30,572 nucleotides of DNA from Candidatus Edwardsbacteria bacterium (GTDB lineage Bacteria > Edwardsbacteria > AC1 > EtOH8). Positions within the stretch are counted from its first letter, which is position 1; every line of letters starts with the position of its first letter. Made by a program: the position numbers and the translations under genes. A model generated the notes under the pieces. It was not told where the DNA came from. It worked only from the letters and a program-made list of their open reading frames with translations, and ran no database searches. The stretch covers positions 351,733 to 382,304 of the forward strand of contig JAVHLB010000001.1 in NCBI GenBank assembly GCA_031082425.1, given 5' to 3'. This document shows positions 20,564 through 28,869 of the stretch, in pieces.

Positions 20564-23215
20564 ATGAAGCTGACGAGATTCCAATGGTACCGGGCCGGGC
20601 TGATCTTCCTGCTGGCGGTGCTGATCGCCGCCGGCCTGATCCTGGTCAGCACCACCCGGCAGCTTACGGTGGCCCTGAACAGCAGTCCGGCCAAACTGGA
20701 AATCCTGGCGACCATAGGCCGGGTGCGCCTGCTGACCCGGGAGATGGAAATTACCAGACCGGCGCCGGGTACGCCGCCGGACGATCCGGCGGCGATCAGC
20801 TACGGGAACACGGTCAAGAAAGCCCGGGCGGAGATAGCCGAACTGGCCAGGCAGACGGCCGGCTGGCCGGTGCAACTGGAACGCCTGGCCCTGCTTGACA
20901 CCCTGGTTAAGGGCCAGATCTATACGACGGCCCAAGTGACGCCGAAGCCGGCGGCGACCAGGGGAAAGAAGCCTGCCGTAATAAGGCAGGAAGCGGCTCC
21001 CCGGCCGGACTTCAGCGGCATCAATACCATCATCGGCCGCATGGAAGGGGATGGCCGGAAGGCCATTGCCTCATGGCCCAATGACCTGGGAGCCTCTCTC
21101 CGAAGGCTGGCTGCCGGGGTGGTGGTGATGGTGATCGCCGCCGGCATCCTGTCCCTGGCGGCCTATCTTCTGATGCTGATTGAATTCTCCCGGCGCCGCA
21201 CCACCGAGCGGCTGCTGCGGGAGAGCCAGCTCCGTTTCGGCCTGCTTATCGACGAGGCTATGGATCTCTCCCTGATCGTTCTCGACCCCTCCGGCCGGGT
21301 GGTCGACTGGAACCTGGGGGCCAAACGGATGTTCGGGTACAACGCCGGCGAGATCAGGCGCAAGCACTTCTCCAAACTTTTCCCCCTGGAGCAGGCGCAG
21401 CAGGGGGTCCCGGAGAGATGCCTGAAAACGGCGGTTCAAAGCGGGCAGACCCGCGATGAGGGAACCCTGGTCCGCCATGGTTCCGGACCTTTTCCGGCCC
21501 GGAAAGCGGTCTATGCCCTGCGGGACGATGCCGGCAGACTGAACGGCTTTGCCGCGGTGGTTCAGGATATAACCGAGGAGCAGCGTTCCCGGGAGCAAGC
21601 GGCCAAGCTCAGGCTGTCTCTGGAACGTTCGACCGATCTGGTGGTTATCGCCACGGCGGATGGAATTATAGAACAAGCCAACCGGGCCCTGCTGGAGGCG
21701 ACCGGATACGCACCGGGAGAACTGGTGGGAAAGCCGCTGGACATATTGCGTCCGCCCGGCTCCTCCCCCAAGGCCCGGCCCCCGGATGGGGAAGAACGGG
21801 CAGCCATCATCCGCAAAAAGAACGGCGATCAGCTGCAGGTGTCCCAGACCGTGGCCCCGGTCACCGATCGGTCCGGGAGCACCACCCATCTGGTGGTCAC
21901 CTCCAGGGATGTCACCGTCCAGAAGCGGCTGGAGATTAAGCTGTCCTACCTGCATCAGCACGATCCGCTGACCGGCCTGTTCAACCGGAATTATTTTCAG
22001 GCCCAGGCCAAAGAGGAGATCGAGCGAAGGACCGGCGGGAGCGCGATGCTGATCATCTGCATAGACCGCTTCCGGCAGATCAACGACGTTTTCGGCAGCA
22101 ATGCCGGGAACCTGGTGCTGATGCAGCTGGCCGATTGCCTGCGAAATGAAGTGGGCCACCGGGGCCTGATCGGGCGCCTGGGCAGCGACGAATTCGGCAT
22201 CGTCCTGCGGGAGGTGCACGACCCCGGCGACGTAACCGCCATCGTTTCGGCCGTCAAGTCATACACCGCCCGGCGGGTGGAGGTCAACGGCCGCAAGCTG
22301 TTTCTGACCCTGTCGGCGGGCGCCTCGCTTCACCCCGACGACGGCATCGATGCCGAGACCCTGCTGAAGAACGCCGATGTGGCTCTGGTCCATGCCAAAT
22401 CGAGCGGATTGAACCAGTTCCGCATGTATTCCAACGAGATCAATAACCGGATGTCGGCCCTGATGTCCATGGAACAGCAGCTGTTCGGCGCCCTTCAGAA
22501 TAACGAGTACACCGTCAGCTACCAGCCTTATTACGAGCTGACCCACCGGCGGGTGGCCGGAGCCGAGGCCCTGATCCGATGGGTCAACCGGGAACTGGGC
22601 ACAGTCTCCCCCGACCGGTTCATCAGGGCCCTGGAGACCACCGGCCTGATCATAGACGTCGGCAACTGGGTGCTCAAGGCGGCCTGCCTGCAGGCCAAGA
22701 AGATGGAGAGCACCAAACACAGATTCCCGCTGTCGGTAAACCTGTCGCCCTCGCAGTTCCGGTGCGACGGCCTGGTGGACATGGTCAAAGAAATAATCGG
22801 CCAGGCCAATGTTGATCCCCGGCTGCTGACCATGGAGATCACCGAGAGCGTCTTTGTCGAGGATCTGGGCTTCGCCCAATCGGTGCTGAAACAGCTGAAA
22901 AAGGTCGGGGTGGCCATCTCCATCGACGACTTCGGCACCGGTTATTCATCGCTGAGCTACCTCAAAAAACTTCCGGTGGACTTTGTAAAGATAGACCAGT
23001 CATTCGTGCACGACGTCACCAGCGATCCCGACACCGCCTCCATCGTCACCTCGATCACCAACATGGCCAAGAGCCTGGGCCTTAAGACCATCGCCGAGGG
23101 GGTGGAAACCGAGGAGCAGTGCAAGGTGCTGCGCCTGCTGCGCTGTGACATGGGCCAGGGATATTTTTTCAGCCCGGCCATGAATGCGGCGGATTTTGAG
23201 AGGTCGCTGATATAA
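20564..23215 (+). CDS. Membrane-bound PAS-PAS-GGDEF-EAL protein (c-di-GMP turnover)
   Basis: The 883-residue protein has a membrane segment at 11-30, a periplasmic region of about 150 residues, a second segment at 184-207, then two PAS domains (about 215-340 and 345-455), a GGDEF domain (about 460-625) and an EAL domain (about 635-883). The cyclase motif is GSDEF (540-544) rather than GGDEF, so cyclase activity is uncertain. The phosphodiesterase motifs are intact: EAL 668-670, NLSPSQF, EITES, DDFGTGYSSLSYL (788-800), DFVKIDQSFV and EGVET. It most likely degrades c-di-GMP in response to a periplasmic or PAS-sensed signal. AAGGAGC lies 8 nt before the ATG. It sits between the two severed gatD tails, so it was probably inserted. 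Confidence 0.95.
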   Translation: MKLTRFQWYRAGLIFLLAVLIAAGLILVSTTRQLTVALNSSPAKLEILATIGRVRLLTREMEITRPAPGTPPDDPAAISYGNTVKKARAEIAELARQTAGWPVQLERLALLDTLVKGQIYTTAQVTPKPAATRGKKPAVIRQEAAPRPDFSGINTIIGRMEGDGRKAIASWPNDLGASLRRLAAGVVVMVIAAGILSLAAYLLMLIEFSRRRTTERLLRESQLRFGLLIDEAMDLSLIVLDPSGRVVDWNLGAKRMFGYNAGEIRRKHFSKLFPLEQAQQGVPERCLKTAVQSGQTRDEGTLVRHGSGPFPARKAVYALRDDAGRLNGFAAVVQDITEEQRSREQAAKLRLSLERSTDLVVIATADGIIEQANRALLEATGYAPGELVGKPLDILRPPGSSPKARPPDGEERAAIIRKKNGDQLQVSQTVAPVTDRSGSTTHLVVTSRDVTVQKRLEIKLSYLHQHDPLTGLFNRNYFQAQAKEEIERRTGGSAMLIICIDRFRQINDVFGSNAGNLVLMQLADCLRNEVGHRGLIGRLGSDEFGIVLREVHDPGDVTAIVSAVKSYTARRVEVNGRKLFLTLSAGASLHPDDGIDAETLLKNADVALVHAKSSGLNQFRMYSNEINNRMSALMSMEQQLFGALQNNEYTVSYQPYYELTHRRVAGAEALIRWVNRELGTVSPDRFIRALETTGLIIDVGNWVLKAACLQAKKMESTKHRFPLSVNLSPSQFRCDGLVDMVKEIIGQANVDPRLLTMEITESVFVEDLGFAQSVLKQLKKVGVAISIDDFGTGYSSLSYLKKLPVDFVKIDQSFVHDVTSDPDTASIVTSITNMAKSLGLKTIAEGVETEEQCKVLRLLRCDMGQGYFFSPAMNAADFERSLI

Positions 23216-23230
23216 ATCTATTATTGCAAG

Positions 23231-23290
23231 CAGGGCGGAGTGCCGGGGGAGGAGGAGTTTATAAAGAAGAAACAAAAGCAGAAATTATAA
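23231..23290 (+). pseudogene. Severed gatD 3' end, copy B
   Basis: The sequence reads QGGVPGEEEFIKKKQKQKL and stop. The first 39 nt match gatD 19526-19564 with 4 differences. Similarity continues past the stop into the terminator, so this is the end of a former gatD copy together with its terminator. Confidence 0.85.
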
Positions 23291-23314
23291 AAAGCCTCGT
23301 CAGCACGGGGCTTT
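23291..23314 (+). terminator. Terminator copied with gatD tail B
   Basis: AAAGCCTCG, loop TCAGCA, CGGGGCTTT: the same stem as the intact gatD terminator with only the loop changed. It now serves the GGDEF-EAL gene. Confidence 0.8.
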
Positions 23315-23335
23315 AATTATTATAATGCAAAAACT

Positions 23336-23388
23336 GACCCCACCCCTACCCCTCCCCGAAAGCGTTCGGGGAGGGATGTGGGAGGGGT
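23336..23388 (+). repeat. GC-rich hairpin repeat, copy 2
   Basis: GACCCCACCCCTACCCCTC leads into an 11-bp perfect hairpin (arms 23350-23360 and 23365-23375, loop AGCG). An outer imperfect pairing joins 23337-23347 with 23378-23388. The right flank provides the GGAGGG used as Shine-Dalgarno sequence by the DUF559 gene. A related copy lies at 2049-2088. Confidence 0.8.
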
Positions 23389-23395
23389 AAATGTT

Positions 23396-23779
23396 ATGAC
23401 AATAAATAAAACCCACCGTCCCGGAATATGTACCGGGCATCATGTGAAAACCGAAAAGCATGAGTTAGCCAAGAAAATGCGGCGGAATATGACTTATGCC
23501 GAAAAATGTTTTTGGAATTCCGTCCGAAATAATAAATTCCTGGGCTATCAATTCCGGCGGCAACAAATTGTGCACGGCTTTATCGCTGATTTCTATTGCA
23601 ATGATTTAAATCTTGTGGTAGAAATAGATGGCGGAGTGCATGAAGAGCAAAAGGATTACGATAAACTGCGGGATTATATAATAAATCAATACGGAATAAA
23701 GGTAATACGCTTTTCAAATCAAGAGATAATTGACAAATGTGATCTTGTTTTGAAAAGAATACAAGAGTTAATCAAATAA
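23396..23779 (+). CDS. DUF559 endonuclease-like protein
   Basis: The 127-residue protein shows the DUF559 (very-short-patch-repair/restriction-like fold) pattern: HELAKKMRRNMTYAEKCFWN, then NNKFLGYQFRRQQIVHGFIA, DFYCNDLNLVVEIDGGVHEE and KVIRFSNQEI. The D...E-x-D arrangement in ADFYC and VVEIDGG fits a PD-(D/E)xK-type nuclease site. The biological role of stand-alone DUF559 proteins is not established. It is AT-rich compared with its neighbours. I chose ATG 23396, 9 nt after a GGAGGG that belongs to the hairpin repeat; a GTG at 23378 is in frame but lies inside the repeat. Confidence 0.88.
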   Translation: MTINKTHRPGICTGHHVKTEKHELAKKMRRNMTYAEKCFWNSVRNNKFLGYQFRRQQIVHGFIADFYCNDLNLVVEIDGGVHEEQKDYDKLRDYIINQYGIKVIRFSNQEIIDKCDLVLKRIQELIK

Positions 23780-23816
23780 TTAAAGTACCGGCAATACAAA
23801 GAAGAAAGACAAAATT

Positions 23817-25517
23817 ATGAGGAAAATAGTTACATCCATTTCGCTTCTCTCAATTCTTCTGAGCCCGGCGTCCGCGGCCGATAACTTCCCGGCAGTGATC
23901 ACCGCCCTGTCGCACCAGGTCGAGATAAACCTGCCCATTCTGCAAAAGGCCCCGGGGGACCAGCCGTATTTCATCGGTTACCGGGTGGCGGAGGAGGAGA
24001 AATACCAGGTCAACGGATCATTCGGGGCGGTGACCGAGGAGCGGTACCTCAGGGAGCGGGCCGGGATGGTGGATGTCCGGGTGGGCTCCATGAAATTGGA
24101 CAACACCCACAACATTCGCGAGGGCTGGGGCTACTGGGGCAGCGGCAAGTTCGACCTGCCGGCCGAGGATGACCAGGCGGCCCTGGAGTCAGTATTATGG
24201 TGGTACACCGACAGGACCTTCAAGCAGGCCCAGAAGGGATTCGACGCGGTCAAGGCCAACCTGGCGGTCAAGGTGGAGGAGGAGGACCAGTCCGACGATT
24301 TCTCCCCGGCCCCGGTGGTGGTCAGCCTGTCGGCTCCGGCCAAACTGGACATCGACCAGGCTTGGTGGAAGCAAAGGGTGATGGGCATATCCAAATTGTT
24401 CGACGGCCATCCCGACATCTACAAATCCGAAGTGGCCTTTGCCGCGGCCGCCGAGAACAACTATATCGTCAACAGCGAGGGCGCCAAAATATCCCACGGC
24501 CGGATCCGCTGCCGCCTGCACCTGTACATCTCAACCGTGGCCGAGGACGGCATGGAGCTTTACCGCTACGAGGCCTTCGACGCCAGATCGGCCGATAGCC
24601 TGCCTGCCGAGGCAGTTTTAAAAGAAACAGCCAGAAGGATGATCTCCGAGCTGGCAGCCCTGCGCAGTGCGCCGCTGGCCGAGCCCCATGTCGGCCCGGC
24701 CATCATGTGCAACCGGGCCTCGGCGGTCTTCTTCCACGAGATACTGGGGCACCGGGTGGAGGGCCACCGGCAAAAGGACGTCACCGAGGGCCAGACCTTC
24801 AAGAAGAAGGTGGGGGAGAAAGTGTTGCCGGCGTTCATCTCGGTGTTCGACGACCCCTCTCTTTCCTCCTTCAGGGACCTCAACCTGATGGGCGACTATC
24901 CCTATGATGACGAGGGGGTGGCCTCACAGCGGGTGAACATCATCGAGAAAGGGGTTCTGAAGAATTTCCTGATGAGCCGTTCGCCCATCGCCGGGTTCAA
25001 CTATTCCAACGGACACGGACGGGGGGATATCGGACAGGCCCCGGTATCCAGGATGGGGAACACCATCATCTCCTCGCAGCAGACCATGTCCTTTGCCGCC
25101 CTGAAGAAACTGCTGATAGCCGAGGTCAAAAAGCAAAAGAAGCCCTACGGCCTGATGTTCACCGACATCTCCGGCGGCTTCACCATGACCAGCACCTACA
25201 TGCCGCAGTCGTTCAAGGTCCTGCCGGTGATGGTCTTCAAGATATATCCCGACGGGCGCGAAGAACTGGTGCGGGGGATAGACATCTCCGGCACGCCGCT
25301 GACGGTATTCTCCAAGATCACCGCCACCGCCGACGATTACGACGTCTTCAGCGGGTTCTGCGGGGCCGAGTCCGGCTATCTGCCGGTGTCCTGCGTCTCG
25401 CCCAGCATCCTGATAAGGGAGATGGAGGTGGAGAAACGGATGATGGAGCAGGACAAGCCGCCCATTCTGCCCCAGCCCATGGAGCTGCGGAAAGGAGGCC
25501 ACAAAAATGAAAAATAA
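23817..25517 (+). CDS. Exported TldD-like metallopeptidase
   Basis: The 566-residue protein belongs to the TldD/PmbA family. The metal site HEILGH is at 307-312, and the third-ligand region (FCGAESGYLPVSCVSPS, C514) is present; other family blocks are VFDDPSLSSF, YDDEGVASQ and FLMSRSPIAGF. Classical TldD works in the cytoplasm with TldE to cleave peptides such as microcins; this protein instead starts with a signal peptide (MRKIVTSISLLSILLSPASA), so it should act outside the cytoplasm. It also has an N-terminal extension of about 200 residues shared with the next gene (QPYFIGY, then MVDVRVGSMKLDNT). It overlaps the next gene by 11 nt. Confidence 0.92.
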   Translation: MRKIVTSISLLSILLSPASAADNFPAVITALSHQVEINLPILQKAPGDQPYFIGYRVAEEEKYQVNGSFGAVTEERYLRERAGMVDVRVGSMKLDNTHNIREGWGYWGSGKFDLPAEDDQAALESVLWWYTDRTFKQAQKGFDAVKANLAVKVEEEDQSDDFSPAPVVVSLSAPAKLDIDQAWWKQRVMGISKLFDGHPDIYKSEVAFAAAAENNYIVNSEGAKISHGRIRCRLHLYISTVAEDGMELYRYEAFDARSADSLPAEAVLKETARRMISELAALRSAPLAEPHVGPAIMCNRASAVFFHEILGHRVEGHRQKDVTEGQTFKKKVGEKVLPAFISVFDDPSLSSFRDLNLMGDYPYDDEGVASQRVNIIEKGVLKNFLMSRSPIAGFNYSNGHGRGDIGQAPVSRMGNTIISSQQTMSFAALKKLLIAEVKKQKKPYGLMFTDISGGFTMTSTYMPQSFKVLPVMVFKIYPDGREELVRGIDISGTPLTVFSKITATADDYDVFSGFCGAESGYLPVSCVSPSILIREMEVEKRMMEQDKPPILPQPMELRKGGHKNEK

Positions 25518-27321
25518 AATATTCTTATTTTTGCCGGCACTGTCGGTCATCTTTTTTTTCAATGTCTTCGCCCAGCCCCTGGCGGCTTTTCCGGATGATC
25601 CGGTGCTGAAGGCCATGGAGGAAGAACTGCAGAGGAATTATGGCGGCTTAAAGATCCCGGAGAACCTGAGGATCCCCTATTCCGAAAGTTTTGGACTTTT
25701 ATCCCAGCCGGGCACCGGTTCCGACAAGTTCCGGGAGGACCCGAACACCGTCCACCGGGCGCCGAGCGATCCGGCCACCATGCCGGGCAGCCCGGCCAAC
25801 CATCCCTACTTCATCTCCTATACCATCGAATTATATAAGACCCACCAGGCTGCGGCCGTTTTCGGAAAACTGGTGGGCGAGGGCTCTTCCGGGTTTTCCC
25901 GGGGCGAGGTGGACCTGAGGATAGGGGACTATTCGCTGGACAACACCCCGGAAGGGCGCTGGCGCCACCGCTCCGGGGGATACCAGTCCAACATCCCGGC
26001 GGAGGTCGATTACTGGGGCCTGCGCAAATCGTTGTGGTGGCAGAGCGATATGGCCTTCAAGCGGGCCATCGAGCAGTACTCCCGCAAAAAGATGCTGATG
26101 AAGACCAAGAAACGCCAGGAACCGTTGGATGACCTGTCCCGGGAGAAACCATATCGCTATTTTCAGCAGCCTCCCGAAGAAAAACTGGAATGGGAAAATA
26201 TTAAGGATATTTTAAAGGATGTCTCCCGGCTGTTCCGGGAATATCCCCGAATTGAAAAATCGCAGGCCGAAGCGCTGGTGCAGTTCAGGAAACATTATTT
26301 TGTCAGCTCCGAGGGGTCGGCCAATCGCACTTTTGATTCTTTCGGCTCCATCAGCGTGGAGATGTCCGGGCTGACCGATAATGGATTGATGTTGAGGGAC
26401 GGTTTTTCGGTGGATTATTCTTCGGGCCAGGATCTTGCGGCCATTCTAAAAAAAGCCAGGGTAGAGATAGAGAAATTCTGCGAACAACTAGAAGCCCAAC
26501 CCATGGAGGATTATTTCGGTCCGGTGCTGCTGGAGGGGCAGGCTGCAGCCGAATTCATTGTGCAGACCGTGGTGCCGTTGATGCAGGCCGAGCGCGACCC
26601 GGTCTCGGACTATGAATATGCCGACAACACCTCCAGCGACCTGAAAAAATGGCTCAATAAAAGGATCACCGCTCCGCACATCACCCTGATGGACGATCCC
26701 TCAGCGGCAGTATATGAAAAAGATTCCCTGGGCGGGCATTATGCGGTGGATGATGAGGGGATGCCGGGGAGAAGGATCGCCCTGATCGAGGACGGGATCC
26801 TGAAGACCTTTTACATGTCCCGCTCGCCAATAGAAAAAATATACGGCAGCAACGGCCACCTGCGCGGCGGGCAGCTGATGCCGGGCAACCTGTTCCTTTC
26901 TTCATCCAAGGGGCTGTCGCAGAAGAAACTGCTGAAGGCCATGGAAAAACTGTGCCGGGAAAAGGGCAATGATTACGGCATCGTCATCAAGAGGCTGGAG
27001 CCCAAAAAATATTCCCTGGGATATCTGGATGCCGCCCTCAAGGCCCTGGAGGCTTACCGGTATGATCTCAAGACCAGGCAGTTGACCCTGGTGAGGAATC
27101 TGGTGCTGCGGGATGTCTCCCGGCGAACCTTAAGGGATATCTACCGCACCGGCCAGAAGCCGACTGTCTACAACAGCCGGATCGGCAGCGGGGTCCAGAG
27201 CGAGCCCTTTGCGGTGATAACCCCGGATATCCTGCTGGACCAGATAGAGGCCAGCGGGCCGTCCGAGGTGGGAAGCCAGCCGCCCTTCCTGAAGAATCCG
27301 TTCTTCGAAAACGGTAAATGA
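25507..27321 (+). CDS. Exported TldE/PmbA-like partner protein
   Basis: This 604-residue paralogue of the previous gene has a signal peptide (MKNKIFLFLPALSVIFFFNV, cleavage after FAQPLA or nearby). It shares the N-terminal blocks (HPYFISY, EVDLRIGDYSLDNT) and the C-terminal TldD/PmbA fold (MDDPSAAVYEKDSLGG, FYMSRSPIEKIYGSNGHLRG). The HExxxH position reads AEFIVQTVVPLM (348-359), so it has no zinc site and is expected to be the non-catalytic partner, as TldE is to TldD. The start ATG overlaps the end of the upstream gene, indicating coupled translation and equal amounts. No other function can be inferred. Confidence 0.88.
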   Translation: MKNKIFLFLPALSVIFFFNVFAQPLAAFPDDPVLKAMEEELQRNYGGLKIPENLRIPYSESFGLLSQPGTGSDKFREDPNTVHRAPSDPATMPGSPANHPYFISYTIELYKTHQAAAVFGKLVGEGSSGFSRGEVDLRIGDYSLDNTPEGRWRHRSGGYQSNIPAEVDYWGLRKSLWWQSDMAFKRAIEQYSRKKMLMKTKKRQEPLDDLSREKPYRYFQQPPEEKLEWENIKDILKDVSRLFREYPRIEKSQAEALVQFRKHYFVSSEGSANRTFDSFGSISVEMSGLTDNGLMLRDGFSVDYSSGQDLAAILKKARVEIEKFCEQLEAQPMEDYFGPVLLEGQAAAEFIVQTVVPLMQAERDPVSDYEYADNTSSDLKKWLNKRITAPHITLMDDPSAAVYEKDSLGGHYAVDDEGMPGRRIALIEDGILKTFYMSRSPIEKIYGSNGHLRGGQLMPGNLFLSSSKGLSQKKLLKAMEKLCREKGNDYGIVIKRLEPKKYSLGYLDAALKALEAYRYDLKTRQLTLVRNLVLRDVSRRTLRDIYRTGQKPTVYNSRIGSGVQSEPFAVITPDILLDQIEASGPSEVGSQPPFLKNPFFENGK

Positions 27322-27396
27322 CATCGTTTTTACCCCAGAGGCGCAGAGTTATTTATGATCGGTTTTTCTTGATCAAGGCATAAGTACAAATTAAAG

Positions 27397-27422
27397 AAGC
27401 CCGGCTGCGCCGGGCTTTTCTA
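27397..27422. terminator. Terminator between convergent genes
   Basis: A 9-bp stem (AAGCCCGGC, loop TGC) is followed by TTTCT on the plus strand and by a T-rich run on the minus strand, so it can serve both the TldE-like and the flavodoxin-like gene. The spacer before it contains the repeat-like string CAGAGGCGCAGAG near 27338. Confidence 0.85.
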
Positions 27423-27435
27423 TTATGAAAACCGA

Positions 27436-28002
27436 CTATTTCCCAAGCTTCTTGCCCAGCTCAAAGGCCTGCTGCATCAGCTTTTTGTCCTTCCTGACCT
27501 CCCCGGGTTTGTTCCCGGTGCCGTAGACCATTCCTGCGATCGGTGCCCCGATGAACCGGAAGGCATCCTGGTAGGTCCGGATGGCGTTCACCGCACCGGA
27601 GGCATAGGGGTCCACGTCGCCGTAGGTCAATATTATGCCGATTCTCTTGCCCTTCAGGGCGTGGCCTTGTTTGCCGATCAGGGCATACCAGCGGTCCATG
27701 AACAGCTTGGTCTGGGCCGAGACGGTGAACCAGTACACCGGCCCGGCCATGACGATGGCGTCGGCCCTGACCAGCTTGGGATAAAGCTTCTGCATGTCAT
27801 CCTTGAGGATGCAGACATGCCCGGGCCGGGTCAGGCAGTAATCGCAGGCGTTGCAGGGCTTGAGGTGCATCTCGTGCAGGCAGATGGTCTCACATAGTGC
27901 CCCGGAGGATTTGGCCCCCTCGGCGGCCCGTTTGGCCAGGGCGGTACTGTTTCCGTTCTTTCTGGGACTGCCCAGGACTATCAGGACATTCTTGTGTTTC
28001 AT
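27436..28002 (-). CDS. Flavodoxin-fold NADPH-dependent FMN reductase / iron-sulfur flavoprotein
   Basis: The 188-residue protein begins with the FMN phosphate loop VLIVLGSPRKNGNSTALAKR and has PVYWFTVSAQTKLFMDRWY, as in NADPH-dependent FMN reductase family proteins. A cysteine motif CNACDYC with a further Cys (GHVC) after it, at residues about 50-65, resembles the compact cluster site of archaeal-type iron-sulfur flavoproteins (Isf). It is a cytoplasmic electron carrier or reductase; the substrate is unknown. GGGGGAG precedes the ATG, and a promoter lies upstream. Confidence 0.88.
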   Translation of the reverse strand: MKHKNVLIVLGSPRKNGNSTALAKRAAEGAKSSGALCETICLHEMHLKPCNACDYCLTRPGHVCILKDDMQKLYPKLVRADAIVMAGPVYWFTVSAQTKLFMDRWYALIGKQGHALKGKRIGIILTYGDVDPYASGAVNAIRTYQDAFRFIGAPIAGMVYGTGNKPGEVRKDKKLMQQAFELGKKLGK

Positions 28003-28048
28003 TGTTCAGCTCCCCCTGTAAAATTCGGCATATAAGTAATGTTTTTCA

Positions 28049-28078
28049 ATACTATCAAAGCGGTCCGGGCAAAGTCAA
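28049..28078 (-). promoter_or_regulatory. Promoter of the flavodoxin-like gene
   Basis: On the minus strand TTGACT (28073-28078), an 18-nt spacer and TAGTAT (28049-28054). Confidence 0.55.
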
Positions 28079-28108
28079 TAGCATAAGTGAACGGCCTCGA
28101 TTATTGTA

Positions 28109-28137
28109 TTGACAACGGGGTGGTTTTAAAATAGAAT
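28109..28137 (+). promoter_or_regulatory. Promoter of the CsgG-like gene pair
   Basis: TTGACA (28109-28114), a 17-nt spacer and TAGAAT (28132-28137), 42 nt upstream of the ATG at 28180. Confidence 0.65.
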
Positions 28138-28179
28138 GACAGTAGCGGAAGTTGGCTGTAAATTTTATTCGGGAGCTGT

Positions 28180-28869
28180 ATGTCTCGTTTCGGGAAGATC
28201 TTGACGATATTGTCCCTGTTTCTTTCCGGCTGTGCCGCCACCACCACCACGCCCCCGCCGGAGACCACCGCCGACCTCCGGCTGGAGTTGCCGCCCTATA
28301 GCGGCAAAAAAACCACGTTGGCGGTGATCGACCTGCGCAACCAGTCGGAGTTCGACGATCCCCGCATCGGGCGGGGGGTTTCCAACATGCTGATCACCGC
28401 CCTGGTGAATTCCGGGCGTTTCATCGTGGTGGAGCGCAACGACCAGGCCCTGGAGAAGATATTTGCCGAGCAGAAGCTGGGCCAGACAGGGGCGGTGACC
28501 TCCCAGACCGCCGCCCGGGTGGGCAAGATGCTGGGGGCCAGAACGGTGGTGGTGGGAGAGGTCAGCGAGTTCGGCATCCGCAAGACCAGCGCCTTCGTGG
28601 GGGTGGGCGGCACCAAGACCATCACCACCAGGGTGGTGATAGACGCCCGGCTGGTGGATACCGAGACCGCCGGCATCATCTCCGGGGAGACCGGCATCGG
28701 CACCAGCAGCACCCAGACCAGGGGGGTGGCCCTGACCTTCGAGTTCGGAACGGCCGGATTCGACGAGACCACCATCGGCATCGCCACCCGGAAAGCGGTC
28801 AACCAGGTGGTGGCCAAATTCGCCCTTAAGGTGGAAAACGATCAGTTCAATAAAAAGGAGAATAAGTGA
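28180..28869 (+). CDS. CsgG-like lipoprotein
   Basis: MSRFGKILTILSLFLSGC gives a lipobox with Cys18. The mature domain follows the CsgG/FlgT-like fold: TLAVIDLRNQSEF, then GVSNMLITALVNSGRFIVVE, then ARVGKMLGARTVVVGEVSEF and a C-terminal helix TRKAVNQVVAKFA. CsgG forms the curli secretion pore in the outer membrane, but many relatives have other roles and no curli genes are seen here. The stretch 185-200 is where CsgG has its membrane hairpins; whether this protein forms a pore cannot be judged by eye. It is coupled to the next gene by a GTGA overlap. Confidence 0.88.
   Translation: MSRFGKILTILSLFLSGCAATTTTPPPETTADLRLELPPYSGKKTTLAVIDLRNQSEFDDPRIGRGVSNMLITALVNSGRFIVVERNDQALEKIFAEQKLGQTGAVTSQTAARVGKMLGARTVVVGEVSEFGIRKTSAFVGVGGTKTITTRVVIDARLVDTETAGIISGETGIGTSSTQTRGVALTFEFGTAGFDETTIGIATRKAVNQVVAKFALKVENDQFNKKENK

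Noticed and set aside
21071..22219. A 382-codon antisense frame over the GGDEF-EAL gene
   Set aside because: Shadow of a gene with clear PAS and GGDEF domains; its composition is typical of an antisense reading.
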